A stretch of DNA of 64,000 bases, taken from assembly GCF_000212355.1 (NCBI RefSeq), contig NC_015496.1, positions 868,001 to 932,000 of the forward strand, read 5' to 3'. Below, in pieces: positions 8,057 through 16,069 of the stretch; within the stretch, counting starts at the first letter, position 1; each line of letters opens with the position of its first letter. This DNA comes from Dokdonia sp. 4H-3-7-5 (GTDB taxonomy: Bacteria > Bacteroidota > Bacteroidia > Flavobacteriales > Flavobacteriaceae). The translations under genes and the position numbers were made by a program. The notes beneath the pieces are model-generated. The model did no database searches, was not told the DNA's origin, and was given only the letters and a program-made list of their open reading frames with translations.

Positions 8057-9457
8057 ATGCGCAAATTACTACTTACCCTATTGGTATTATTAAGTTCATT
8101 TACCGCATTTGCGCAAGAGGCACCTCAAGCCATTATAGATGTGGTTCCGTCTCAAGGGTTTTCTCTTGAAAGCTTAGGACGTGGTGTTTTAGGGATGTTC
8201 TCGCTTATACTAATTGCCTTTTTATTTAGTAGTAATCGCAAAGCGATAAACTGGAAAACAGTAGCCGTAGGTCTTGCCTTCCAGCTTGTTATTGCCGTAG
8301 GAGTACTTAAGGTTACTTTTATAGAAAAGATTTTTGATTTTATTGGAGGAATATTTGTTGCTATATTAAACTTTACGCTTGCTGGTAGTGACTTCCTCTT
8401 TCAAGGATTAGTAAGTGACACGTCTACCTTTGGGTACATTTTTGCTTTTCAAGTATTACCTACCATTATATTTTTCTCTGCTCTTACCTCCGTCATGTAT
8501 TACTTTGGAGTAATACAAAAAGTGGTAAAAGCTTTTGGATGGTTGCTTTCTAAGTTATTAGGCATCTCTGGAGCTGAAAGTTTAAGTGTTGCAGGTAACA
8601 TCTTTTTAGGTCAAACCGAAGCACCTCTTTTAATTAAAGCTTATTTAGAAAAAATGAACAAGTCAGAGATTCTACTTGTTATGATAGGGGGTATGGCAAC
8701 TGTAGCAGGAGCTGTGCTTGCTGCATATATAGGATTTCTAGGTGGTGAAGATGAAGCTTTACGTCTTGTGTTTGCAAAACACTTACTTGCTGCTTCTGTT
8801 ATGGCTGCACCTGGTGCAATTGTGATCTCAAAAATATTATATCCTCAAACTGAAGAGGTAAATACAGACGTAAGTGTATCTAATGATAAAATAGGTGCAA
8901 ACGTACTTGATGCAATTGCAAATGGAACTACAGAAGGGCTTAGACTTGCGGTAAACGTAGGAGCAATGCTTCTTGTATTTGTTGCATTTATTGCAATGGC
9001 AAACGGAGTTTTAGGTTGGATAGGTGAAATCACCACAATTAATGATTGGATTGCAGAAAATTCGGCATATCCTAAGCTTTCCCTTGAAGCTATATTAGGA
9101 ACTATCTTTGCCCCTCTAATGTGGCTGATAGGTGTTGCAAGTGAAGACACCACAATGATGGGACAACTACTTGGAATCAAACTAGCAGCCAGCGAATTTG
9201 TAGGATACATCCAGCTAGCCGAATTGAAAAATACTGCAAATGCAATTCACCTCAACAATGAGAAGTCTATCATTATGGCTACTTATATGCTTTGTGGTTT
9301 TGCAAACTTTGCTTCTATTGGTATTCAGATAGGTGGTATTGGATCTCTAGCTCCTGGGCAGCGCACGCAGCTGTCTCGTTTTGGCTTAAAAGCTCTTATA
9401 GGAGGCTCTATCGCTTCATTAATTTCGGCGACTATTGCAGGGATGATTATTGGTTAA
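8057..9457 (+). CDS. nupC: Concentrative nucleoside transporter (NupC/CNT family)
   Basis: The 466-residue multi-spanning membrane protein has the CNT family core: YFGVIQKVVKAFGWLLSKLLG (about 155-175), GNIFLGQTEAPLL (about 188-200) and a later Gate-type VGYIQL and ANFASIGIQIGG. These surround the nucleoside and cation sites in known structures. It imports nucleosides driven by an H+ or Na+ gradient. A short cleavable-signal-like N-terminus (MRKLLLTLLVLL...FAQEA) precedes the first core helix. It follows the BFN-UVR gene by 12 bases. Salvaged nucleosides could feed the deoxynucleoside kinase fusion at 57.5 kb, but that link is inference. Confidence 0.94.
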   Translation: MRKLLLTLLVLLSSFTAFAQEAPQAIIDVVPSQGFSLESLGRGVLGMFSLILIAFLFSSNRKAINWKTVAVGLAFQLVIAVGVLKVTFIEKIFDFIGGIFVAILNFTLAGSDFLFQGLVSDTSTFGYIFAFQVLPTIIFFSALTSVMYYFGVIQKVVKAFGWLLSKLLGISGAESLSVAGNIFLGQTEAPLLIKAYLEKMNKSEILLVMIGGMATVAGAVLAAYIGFLGGEDEALRLVFAKHLLAASVMAAPGAIVISKILYPQTEEVNTDVSVSNDKIGANVLDAIANGTTEGLRLAVNVGAMLLVFVAFIAMANGVLGWIGEITTINDWIAENSAYPKLSLEAILGTIFAPLMWLIGVASEDTTMMGQLLGIKLAASEFVGYIQLAELKNTANAIHLNNEKSIIMATYMLCGFANFASIGIQIGGIGSLAPGQRTQLSRFGLKALIGGSIASLISATIAGMIIG

Positions 9458-9510
9458 GAAACCACATCCATTATTGTAAAAAATAGATTTTCTTTTCGTT
9501 TATACAAGTC

Positions 9511-9526
9511 CGCTTTCGCGAAAGCG
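9511..9526. repeat. 16-bp copy of the palindrome family
   Basis: CGCTTTCGCGAAAGCG, 53 bases after the nupC stop codon in a 200-bp intergenic region with no clear hairpin terminator. Confidence 0.85.
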
Positions 9527-9657
9527 TGCCTATTCATTGTGCCTTTTTTTAAATCTTAGTTTTAATAAATTAACAGCGAGATTTTCAATATACCATGAAA
9601 ATATAGTAACTTATAGTACTAAAAAGACTTCTTGCGAATTCAATTAAACTCATTGCT

Positions 9658-10938
9658 ATGAAAACTATTTATAATGTTACCAAATTAGCTTGGGGAAGTA
9701 TGTTCATGCTATTCCCATTACTCATACTTGCTCAAACTTCCACAACAAACATCACAGGATCCATTAACGACCGCGAAACTAGGCAGGCTATAAGCGGAGC
9801 GACTATCACGCTAGTAGGCACAAACATAAGTACCATCTCAAATACCGAAGGAGATTTTGCTTTAAAAATAATGGAAGCCACAACTAGTCCTTCCCTACTT
9901 ATTGAAGCCTTAGGATATAAAAACAGCATACAAGATATTACAGATGTTGATGATGATATTGACATACGCCTATCTCCAAAGAGCGTAGACCTAAGCGAGG
10001 TGCAAGTTGTGGGATATAAATCTGCCAAAGAACTTGTAAAAAAAGTCTTTAATAAGAAGAGAGAAAACTACATAGATGAACCGCTTAAGATGACGGCATT
10101 CTATCGAGAGACTATCAAGAAAAAGAACAAAAATGCATCACTAGCCGAGGCTGTTGTCTCTATCCAAAAGGAAGGATACATAAGCAACAAGGAAGACCAA
10201 ATACGCTTACTTAAATCAAGAAAAAGCACAGATTACGCTAAGCTAGATACTATTGCTTTAAAACTGCAAGGAGGCCCTTTTAGTACATTATACGTAGATG
10301 TAATGAAGTATCCAGAATACATCTTTACACCAGAAACCATGGAAGCTTATAATTTTAGTTTTGAAACCCCTACAGAGCTCAATGGAAAAGATGTATTAGT
10401 AGTGGGCTTTGAACCAAAACCAAATATAGTAGGTCCTTTATACACTGGTCAACTCTATGTAAGTGCCACATCGCTAGCATTACAAAAAGCAACATTTACT
10501 CTAGACTTGGCTAACGAAATTGAAGTCAATAAAATGTTTGTAAAAAGCAAACCCAATGGCGTTCGAGTTAAAGCTAGAGACATCTCTTATGAAGTAGATT
10601 ATCGCGAGAAAAATGGAAAATGGTATTACGGCTATGGGAAAGCAAATTTATCATTTGAAGTAAAGAAGCGACGACGACTTTTTAAATCAATTTATACACT
10701 CTCTTGTGAGATGGCAGTAACAGACTGGAAAGTAACCTCAGCCGATGCATTTAGTAAAGATGGAGAGATATCACCATCAATCATCATGGCAGATGAAAAT
10801 CTAGGCTTTGGCGATCCAGAATTTTGGGGAGAATATAATGTGATTGAACCCGAAAGATCTATTGAAGCAGCCATAAAAAAGATAAAACGAAACCTAGAAA
10901 AAGATGATAATTATCGCGCTTCTCTAGGAGGTAAATAA
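9658..10938 (+). CDS. Carboxypeptidase-regulatory-like domain protein, exported
   Basis: This 426-residue protein has a signal peptide (ending near PLLILAQTS, residue 26). A CarboxypepD_reg-like domain follows (about 32-110: NITGSINDRETRQAISGATI, then GYKNSIQDI and LSPKSVDLSEVQVVG). The remaining part begins SAKELVKKVFNKKRENY and TAFYRETIKKKNKN, which resembles uncharacterised Bacteroidetes proteins related to DUF5686 but lacks an obvious full barrel. Its place in the envelope is inferred and its function is unknown. A strong terminator follows at 10968-11002. Confidence 0.75.
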   Translation: MKTIYNVTKLAWGSMFMLFPLLILAQTSTTNITGSINDRETRQAISGATITLVGTNISTISNTEGDFALKIMEATTSPSLLIEALGYKNSIQDITDVDDDIDIRLSPKSVDLSEVQVVGYKSAKELVKKVFNKKRENYIDEPLKMTAFYRETIKKKNKNASLAEAVVSIQKEGYISNKEDQIRLLKSRKSTDYAKLDTIALKLQGGPFSTLYVDVMKYPEYIFTPETMEAYNFSFETPTELNGKDVLVVGFEPKPNIVGPLYTGQLYVSATSLALQKATFTLDLANEIEVNKMFVKSKPNGVRVKARDISYEVDYREKNGKWYYGYGKANLSFEVKKRRRLFKSIYTLSCEMAVTDWKVTSADAFSKDGEISPSIIMADENLGFGDPEFWGEYNVIEPERSIEAAIKKIKRNLEKDDNYRASLGGK

Positions 10939-10967
10939 TCTCATATTAATGTAAAGCAACTTTTTCA

Positions 10968-11002
10968 AGACCTTCTCAGCCTTAATTGAGAGGGTCTTTT
11001 TA
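10968..11002 (+). terminator. Terminator upstream of thyA
   Basis: Stem AAGACCTTCTCA / TGAGAGGGTCTTTT with an 8-base loop, then a T-rich tail. Its downstream arm overlaps the -33 element of the proposed thyA promoter. Confidence 0.8.
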
Positions 11003-11014
11003 TTGTTATATTTG
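10986..11014 (+). promoter_or_regulatory. thyA promoter
   Basis: TTG at 10986-10988, an 18-base spacer and TATATTTG at 11007-11014 fit the Bacteroidetes TTG-N17-23-TAnnTTTG pattern. It predicts a leader of about 70 bases. Confidence 0.55.
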
Positions 11015-11091
11015 TATAATTATATTCAAAATAAACAGATACCAGTAGTTCACTAGCTCTTCTTACTTTACAAAGAACATAATAGCCATTT

Positions 11092-11916
11092 ATGAAACAA
11101 TATCACGACCTCATCAAACATGTCTTAGAAAACGGGAATCAAAAAGGTGACCGCACAGGTACAGGAACAAAGAGCGTTTTTGGGTATCAAATGCGATTTG
11201 ATCTCTCTGAAGGATTCCCAATGGTGACAACTAAGAAATTGCATCTCAAATCTATTGTATACGAACTGTTATGGTTCTTACAAGGAGATACAAACATCAA
11301 ATATTTACAAGAAAATGGTGTACGTATTTGGAATGAATGGGCAGATGAAAATGGTGATCTTGGTCCCGTTTACGGATACCAATGGCGCAACTGGAATGGT
11401 GATGAGATTGACCAAATAAAAGATATTGTAGAAACTCTTAAAACAAATCCTAACAGCCGTAGAATGCTCGTGAGCGCATGGAATCCCTCTGTGATGCCAG
11501 ACACCTCGGCATCTTTCTCAGAGAATGTTGCAAATGGTAAAGCTGCGCTTCCACCATGTCACGCTTTCTTTCAGTTTTATGTTGCAGATGGCAAGTTGAG
11601 TTGCCAGCTATACCAGCGCAGTGCAGATATCTTTTTAGGAGTTCCATTTAATATCGCAAGTTATGCGCTCTTTACAATGATGATGGCTCAGGTTTGTGGT
11701 TATGAAGCTGGAGAGTTTATACACACCTTTGGAGATGCTCATATCTACTCAAACCATATGGAACAAGTTGAGCTTCAACTCTCAAGAGAATTCCGTACTT
11801 TACCTACATTAAAAATTAATCCTGACGTAAAGGACATCTTTGGCTTCACTTTTGATGACTTTACATTAGAAAACTATAATCCGCATCCACATATTAAAGG
11901 AGCAGTGGCTATTTAA
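11092..11916 (+). CDS. thyA: Thymidylate synthase
   Basis: The 274-residue protein is a classical ThyA. It has [13 protein letters not shown] near the start, the catalytic cysteine C156 in the [11 protein letters not shown] motif, and the [20 protein letters not shown] dUMP-binding segment. It then has [12 protein letters not shown] and the C-terminal [10 protein letters not shown] tail. It methylates dUMP to dTMP using methylenetetrahydrofolate, leaving dihydrofolate. In this window folA, which recycles that product, lies 6 kb downstream in a separate unit. Confidence 0.98.
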   Translation: MKQYHDLIKHVLENGNQKGDRTGTGTKSVFGYQMRFDLSEGFPMVTTKKLHLKSIVYELLWFLQGDTNIKYLQENGVRIWNEWADENGDLGPVYGYQWRNWNGDEIDQIKDIVETLKTNPNSRRMLVSAWNPSVMPDTSASFSENVANGKAALPPCHAFFQFYVADGKLSCQLYQRSADIFLGVPFNIASYALFTMMMAQVCGYEAGEFIHTFGDAHIYSNHMEQVELQLSREFRTLPTLKINPDVKDIFGFTFDDFTLENYNPHPHIKGAVAI

Positions 11917-11936
11917 TCCCCAAATTAACCCACCTA

Positions 11937-12347
11937 ATGAAAAAAATATTATTTGTATTCGCACTTGTAGCTGGAATCACAACAATGAATGCTCAAGAAG
12001 GAGTTTACATGAAAAAGTCTACCACACTGAGACTTGAAGAAGTTCCTCCTACGTGGCCTGGTTGTACTGGATCTATAAATGACAAAAACAATTGCCTAAG
12101 ACAAAAGCTTGCAACACACGTTGTGCGCAATATGAAGTTTCCAAGTGATTATCAAAAAGGTGCACGTGTTGTAGTAGATATGCTTATTAATAAAGAAGGA
12201 AAGCCTGTAGTCAATAATATAACTGGTGGCACTCCCGGAATGCAAAAGGCTGTAAAAACAGCAATTATGACTATCCCACAATTAAAACCTGGAAATATAG
12301 GAGGGACTCCTAAGGAGAGTAAGCTCAAACTTCCATTTACATTTTAA
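11937..12347 (+). CDS. Small exported protein resembling the TonB C-terminal domain
   Basis: The protein has 136 residues with a signal peptide (MKKILFVFALVAGITTMNAQ). The mature part contains EVPPTWPGCTGSI near residue 35, a pair of cysteines, then ARVVVDMLINKEGKPVVN and a C-terminal KLKLPFTF strand. This order (PGC motif, helix, strand with G-x-V, final beta strand) resembles TonB_C-type domains of Flavobacteria. It lacks the N-terminal transmembrane helix and proline-rich linker of a true TonB, so energy transduction is unlikely. The start codon is 20 bases after thyA, and a paralogue follows with one base between. Confidence 0.65.
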   Translation: MKKILFVFALVAGITTMNAQEGVYMKKSTTLRLEEVPPTWPGCTGSINDKNNCLRQKLATHVVRNMKFPSDYQKGARVVVDMLINKEGKPVVNNITGGTPGMQKAVKTAIMTIPQLKPGNIGGTPKESKLKLPFTF

Positions 12348-12348
12348 T

Positions 12349-12810
12349 GTGCGTTACCTCCTATTAAGCTTAGTTTGTGCATGTACATTTTTTTCACAAA
12401 GCGCTCATGGACAAACTAAAAAAGACATTTCATTTACTATAGTAGACACTCCTCCTAGATATCCTGGATGCAAGGGAGCAAATTCTAACTTTCTCAAGGA
12501 ATGTTTTCGCAACAAAGTTGAATCTCTTATTGCAAATAATTTTAATTTCAAACAATTTGAGGCACTTCTACCTAAAGGAAATCACAGAGTTTTTGTTCAA
12601 TTAAGGATTTTAGAGGACGGCACTTATGACCAACTATCTGCACGCACACCTTATAAGTCTGTAGAAAAAGAGACACTCAATGTTTTATCAAAATTACCGC
12701 GTTTTGAAGGAGCGATGCATAACGACAAACCTAGAAACGCACTATTTGCTACAGCATTTACTGTTGTTGTAAACGAAGGCATTACAGCTACAGAAGACGA
12801 TAAGAATTAG
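12349..12810 (+). CDS. Second TonB C-terminal-like small exported protein (GTG start)
   Basis: The frame starts at GTG (12349), one base after the stop codon of the preceding gene, which suggests translational coupling. The 153-residue product has a signal peptide (RYLLLSLVCACTFFSQSAHG) and shares the layout of its neighbour: DTPPRYPGCKGAN, an FRNKVESLI helix, HRVFVQLRILEDGTYDQL and a C-terminal LFATAFTVVV strand. It is a diverged paralogue of the protein at 11937. No membrane anchor follows the signal peptide, so it is probably periplasmic or released. Function unknown. Confidence 0.65.
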   Translation: MRYLLLSLVCACTFFSQSAHGQTKKDISFTIVDTPPRYPGCKGANSNFLKECFRNKVESLIANNFNFKQFEALLPKGNHRVFVQLRILEDGTYDQLSARTPYKSVEKETLNVLSKLPRFEGAMHNDKPRNALFATAFTVVVNEGITATEDDKN

Positions 12811-12955
12811 ATTTCTTACACGCTTAGCTATTATAAGGAATTACTCCTGTTTTTTCGTTTGAGTATCTCATCCTGCTCATTTAACAAACATTTATTACGT
12901 TATTCTTTCTGTCACGGGCTTCTCACAAGCACGGCATAGTAAAAACCCGTAAATT

Positions 12956-12979
12956 TATATGACTCATAAAAGTCATATA
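12956..12979. promoter_or_regulatory. Inverted repeat directly before egtB
   Basis: TATATGACT, six bases, AGTCATATA: perfect 9-bp arms ending one base before the ATG at 12981. It could be an operator or an mRNA hairpin that covers the start codon region. Confidence 0.45.
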
Positions 12980-12980
12980 T

Positions 12981-14147
12981 ATGATTGCTATAGAAAACCT
13001 TGTCGAATTCTTTATTGAGACTCGAGCACACACAGAGAACATCTGTAAACCACTAGAAATTGAAGATTACGTTGTGCAACCCATTGCAGACGTGTCTCCC
13101 CCAAAATGGCACCTAGGCCATACGACTTGGTTTTTTGAAGAATTCATTCTTAAGCATCATAAGCAAGGATACACCCTTTTTAGTGAAGACTTTGCATTCG
13201 TATTTAATAGCTATTATGAGAGCGTAGGAAAAAGAGTGGTGCGCACAGATCGGGGCAACCTATCAAGACCAACGGTAGACCAAGTATATGCATACCGTAA
13301 ATACGTCACTCAAGCACTCCAAGAGCTACTTGAGGAAGAAATTACACCCACGGTAAAAAAGCTACTCACTATTGGCATACACCACGAGAAACAACATCAA
13401 GAATTACTTGTTACAGATATTAAATACATTTTAGGCAACAATCCTCTTACGCCTATTTATGGTGGAGAATTACGCTTTCGCGAAAGCGAAAAAGAAACAC
13501 CATCAAGCTTCATCTCTATTAGAGAAGGAGTTTATGAAATAGGTCACACAGGAAAAGAGTTTTGTTACGATAATGAATTAGGCCGTCATAAAGTATACTT
13601 ACACGATTATGAAATATCAAACAAACTAGTAACTAATGGTGAGTGGATAGCATTTATTGAAGCTGGAGGTTATCAAGAAACACTCTTATGGCATGCCGAA
13701 GGCTGGGACTGGGTAAACACTAACGAGATAACTGCTCCCATGTACTGGCATCTAGTAGATGATAAATGGTACCAATACACGCTCAATAATGGATTACAAA
13801 AAATTAATCCAGATGAGACACTTGTTCATATCTCCTATTACGAAGCATTTGCTTTTGCACAATGGAAAGGAATGAGGTTACCTACAGAATTTGAATGGGA
13901 GGTCGCTAGCTCCCAACTAGACTGGGGTGATCGCTGGGAATGGACAGAAAGCTCATACTTACCTTACCCTGGCTACACTAAAGAAGAAGGAGCACTAGGG
14001 GAATATAACGGGAAGTTCATGGTTAATCAAAAAGTCTTGAGAGGTGGCTCTGTAGCCACGCCAGCTAAACATACAAGACATACCTATCGCAATTTCTTTC
14101 AGACCGGATTACGCTGGCAATTTACAGGATTACGCCTCGCCAAATAA
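12981..14147 (+). CDS. egtB: EgtB-type sulfoxide synthase (ergothioneine pathway)
   Basis: This 388-residue protein has the two parts of EgtB. An N-terminal DinB-like helical domain (about 1-160) carries WHLGHTTWFFEEF and the iron ligands HxxxHxE (H135, H139, E141 in HHEKQHQE). A C-terminal formylglycine-generating-enzyme-like domain follows (about 180-388: NKLVTNGEWIAFIEAGGY, MRLPTEFEWEVAS, VLRGGSVATP...RNFF). EgtB joins a thiol donor to hercynine using O2. The egtD gene follows by 39 bases. No egtA or egtC is nearby, so cysteine rather than gamma-glutamylcysteine may be the donor (inference). One palindrome copy lies in frame at 13473-13488 and is read RFRES. Confidence 0.88.
   Translation: MIAIENLVEFFIETRAHTENICKPLEIEDYVVQPIADVSPPKWHLGHTTWFFEEFILKHHKQGYTLFSEDFAFVFNSYYESVGKRVVRTDRGNLSRPTVDQVYAYRKYVTQALQELLEEEITPTVKKLLTIGIHHEKQHQELLVTDIKYILGNNPLTPIYGGELRFRESEKETPSSFISIREGVYEIGHTGKEFCYDNELGRHKVYLHDYEISNKLVTNGEWIAFIEAGGYQETLLWHAEGWDWVNTNEITAPMYWHLVDDKWYQYTLNNGLQKINPDETLVHISYYEAFAFAQWKGMRLPTEFEWEVASSQLDWGDRWEWTESSYLPYPGYTKEEGALGEYNGKFMVNQKVLRGGSVATPAKHTRHTYRNFFQTGLRWQFTGLRLAK
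13473..13488. repeat. 16-bp palindrome copy inside egtB
   Basis: CGCTTTCGCGAAAGCG read in the frame CGC TTT CGC GAA AGC (RFRES) at residues 165-169, in the linker between the helical and FGE-like domains. Confidence 0.85.
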
Positions 14148-14186
14148 TATTGAAAGTATTTTTAAAAACACACGACATAAACGTCT

Positions 14187-15152
14187 ATGACGACCAAAAC
14201 TACTACCATCACATCTGCATTTAGTCAAGAAGTAACAGAAGGGCTCACCTCCTTCCCGAAGTTCCTTTCTTCAAAATATATCTATGATAAAAAAGGCGAT
14301 AAGCTTTTTCAAGATATTATGGCAATGCCTACTTACTACCTCACAGACTGTGAGTTTGAAATTTTTGAAACGCATAAGGAAGCGATTTCAAAAGCTTTTA
14401 CAGATAGCAAAGGTTTTGACCTTATAGAACTGGGCGCTGGAGATGGCAAGAAAACTAAAGTCCTTTTAAAGCACTTAATAGAAAGAGGAGATACCTTTGC
14501 ATATTTACCTATAGATATTAGTCAGAATGTGCTGGATGGACTTAAAAAAAGTGTAGAAAGAGAAATACCAGATATTGTCATAAAACCTCAGCAGGGAACT
14601 TATTTTGAAGTCCTTGAAGATGTTGCAGGATACAATGAACGTAAGAAAGTAATCATGGTACTAGGTTCAAACATAGGGAATCTACTACACCCACAGGCTA
14701 TAGATTTCCTTACAAATATCCAGAAAGCAATGACCCCAGGAGATTTGCTTTATATGGGGTTTGATCAAAAGAAAAATCCGCAGACTATTCTTGATGCTTA
14801 TAATGATCCAGAAGGTATCACTGAGGCATTTAATAAAAACTTACTGCACCGCATAAATAATGAAATGGATGCAGATTTTAATCCTGATAATTTTAAACAT
14901 TGGGAAGTTTATGATCCAGAAACTGGCACTGCCAAAAGTTATCTTGTAAGTACAAAAGACCAGTCTGTTACAATAAAATCGCTAGACCTTAAAGTAGATT
15001 TTACGGCATGGGAAACCATACATACAGAGATTAGTCAGAAATATGATGATAACATTGTAGAGTGGCTAGCTAGTGAATCTGGACTTGAGATAGTCAATGA
15101 ATTCTCTGACAGCAAAGCTTATTATAAAAACTACTTATTCAAGAAAAAATAA
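14187..15152 (+). CDS. egtD: L-histidine N-alpha-methyltransferase
   Basis: The 321-residue protein matches EgtD. It has FLSSKYIYDKKGDKLFQDI near residue 27, the SAM-binding LIELGAGDGKKTKVLL (about 77-92), the PIDIS motif, LGSNIGNLL near residue 157 and MGFDQKKNPQTILDAYND near 192. It trimethylates histidine to hercynine, the substrate of EgtB encoded just upstream. Order and spacing indicate one operon, egtB-egtD-DUF427. The terminal hairpin is at 15507-15540. Confidence 0.92.
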   Translation: MTTKTTTITSAFSQEVTEGLTSFPKFLSSKYIYDKKGDKLFQDIMAMPTYYLTDCEFEIFETHKEAISKAFTDSKGFDLIELGAGDGKKTKVLLKHLIERGDTFAYLPIDISQNVLDGLKKSVEREIPDIVIKPQQGTYFEVLEDVAGYNERKKVIMVLGSNIGNLLHPQAIDFLTNIQKAMTPGDLLYMGFDQKKNPQTILDAYNDPEGITEAFNKNLLHRINNEMDADFNPDNFKHWEVYDPETGTAKSYLVSTKDQSVTIKSLDLKVDFTAWETIHTEISQKYDDNIVEWLASESGLEIVNEFSDSKAYYKNYLFKKK

Positions 15153-15202
15153 ATAGTTCAATAAGTACAGAAGCAACTTCTCAAATTTTAAAAAAAAATA
15201 TT

Positions 15203-15484
15203 ATGAAAGCAATTTGGAATGATCAAGTAATAGCAGAAAGTAATGATACCGTTGTAATTGAAAACAATCACTACTTTCCTCATGATGCTATAAAGAAAGA
15301 GTTTTTTACATCAAGTGAACTGCAAAGCACCTGCCCATGGAAAGGTGTTGCTTCTTATTACACCGTTACCGTAGATGGAAAAGAAAATAAAGACGCCGCT
15401 TGGTTTTATCCAGAAGTGAGCGAACTAGCAAAAGGAATTAAAAACCATGTTGCCTTCTGGCGAGGGATACAAGTAGTTGATTAA
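15203..15484 (+). CDS. DUF427 domain protein
   Basis: A 93-residue single-domain protein with the DUF427 pattern: MKAIWNDQVIAESNDTVVIE, then YYFP-like FPHDAIKKEFF, TCPWKGVASYYTV and the C-terminal AWFYPEVSE...HVAFWRG. Members are small soluble beta-rich proteins of unknown biochemical role. It is 50 bases downstream of egtD and is followed by a terminator, so it is the last gene of the egt unit. A role in that pathway is possible but unsupported beyond the position. Confidence 0.87.
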   Translation: MKAIWNDQVIAESNDTVVIENNHYFPHDAIKKEFFTSSELQSTCPWKGVASYYTVTVDGKENKDAAWFYPEVSELAKGIKNHVAFWRGIQVVD

Positions 15485-15506
15485 AACAACTTGTTTAAAC
15501 GATATA

Positions 15507-15540
15507 GAAAAAGCCACTTCTTAATAAGAAATGGCTTTTT
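15507..15540. terminator. Bidirectional terminator between DUF427 and CBM48 genes
   Basis: Stem GAAAAAGCCACTTCTTA / TAAGAAATGGCTTTTT (with a mismatch) lies between converging genes and has A and T runs on both sides. Confidence 0.8.
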
Positions 15541-15547
15541 CTATGTA

Positions 15548-15841
15548 CTATAACTCAAGGACACTATTTTCTGTAGCAGCATAAGGATTATATTGAAAAC
15601 GATCTGCTTCTGCTTCATTTACCCACTCACCGTCTACTACATAGCGAAACTCGTAAGAACTCTCTGTAGGAATGTCAAAAGTTCCTTTAAAAGTTCCATT
15701 CTTTAATTTCTTAAGAGATGTAGATGTGTCCCAGTTATTAAAATCACCAGCAACAGCTACAGTACTTGCGTGTGCTGCAGGTATTGCAAATGTAACTTTA
15801 CAAACAGGTTTTGTTTTTAAAAATTTCTTTGTGACTGCCAT
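15548..15841 (-). CDS. Stand-alone glycogen-binding-like (CBM48/AMPK-beta type) protein
   Basis: The protein has 97 residues and almost the whole length is an early-set Ig-like domain. VTFAIPAAHASTVAVAGDFNNWD at about 17-39, then GTFKGTFDIPTES and YEFRYVVDGEWVNEAEADRF, is the pattern of CBM48 and AMPK-beta glycogen-binding modules. No catalytic domain is attached. Such solo modules are frequent in Bacteroidetes and their ligand is not established. The gene converges on the egt operon. A TAnnTTTG-type box on the reverse strand (15865-15872) lies 23 bases upstream of its start. Confidence 0.85.
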   Translation of the reverse strand: MAVTKKFLKTKPVCKVTFAIPAAHASTVAVAGDFNNWDTSTSLKKLKNGTFKGTFDIPTESSYEFRYVVDGEWVNEAEADRFQYNPYAATENSVLEL

Positions 15842-15864
15842 AATAAGAGGTTTAAAAATACACC

Positions 15865-15872
15865 CAAATATA
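15865..15872 (-). promoter_or_regulatory. Possible -7 box for the CBM48 gene
   Basis: On the reverse strand the sequence is TATATTTG, matching TAnnTTTG. No -33 TTG lies at the usual distance. Confidence 0.3.
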
Positions 15873-16069
15873 GCAGGATATTTACTTAAAAAACATCATA
15901 TCAATAGTTTAACCTTATTTTTACGATATAACAATTTTGGGAGCTTTAAAATTAAAAAGCCACAAAGCGAAAACGTTTGCACTTCCTAAAAGTGTCGTAA
16001 TTGTTTATCGAACATCACAAAGTTAGTACTGTATTAATCGTAAACTCTACACGCAACCCTTATTTGATG

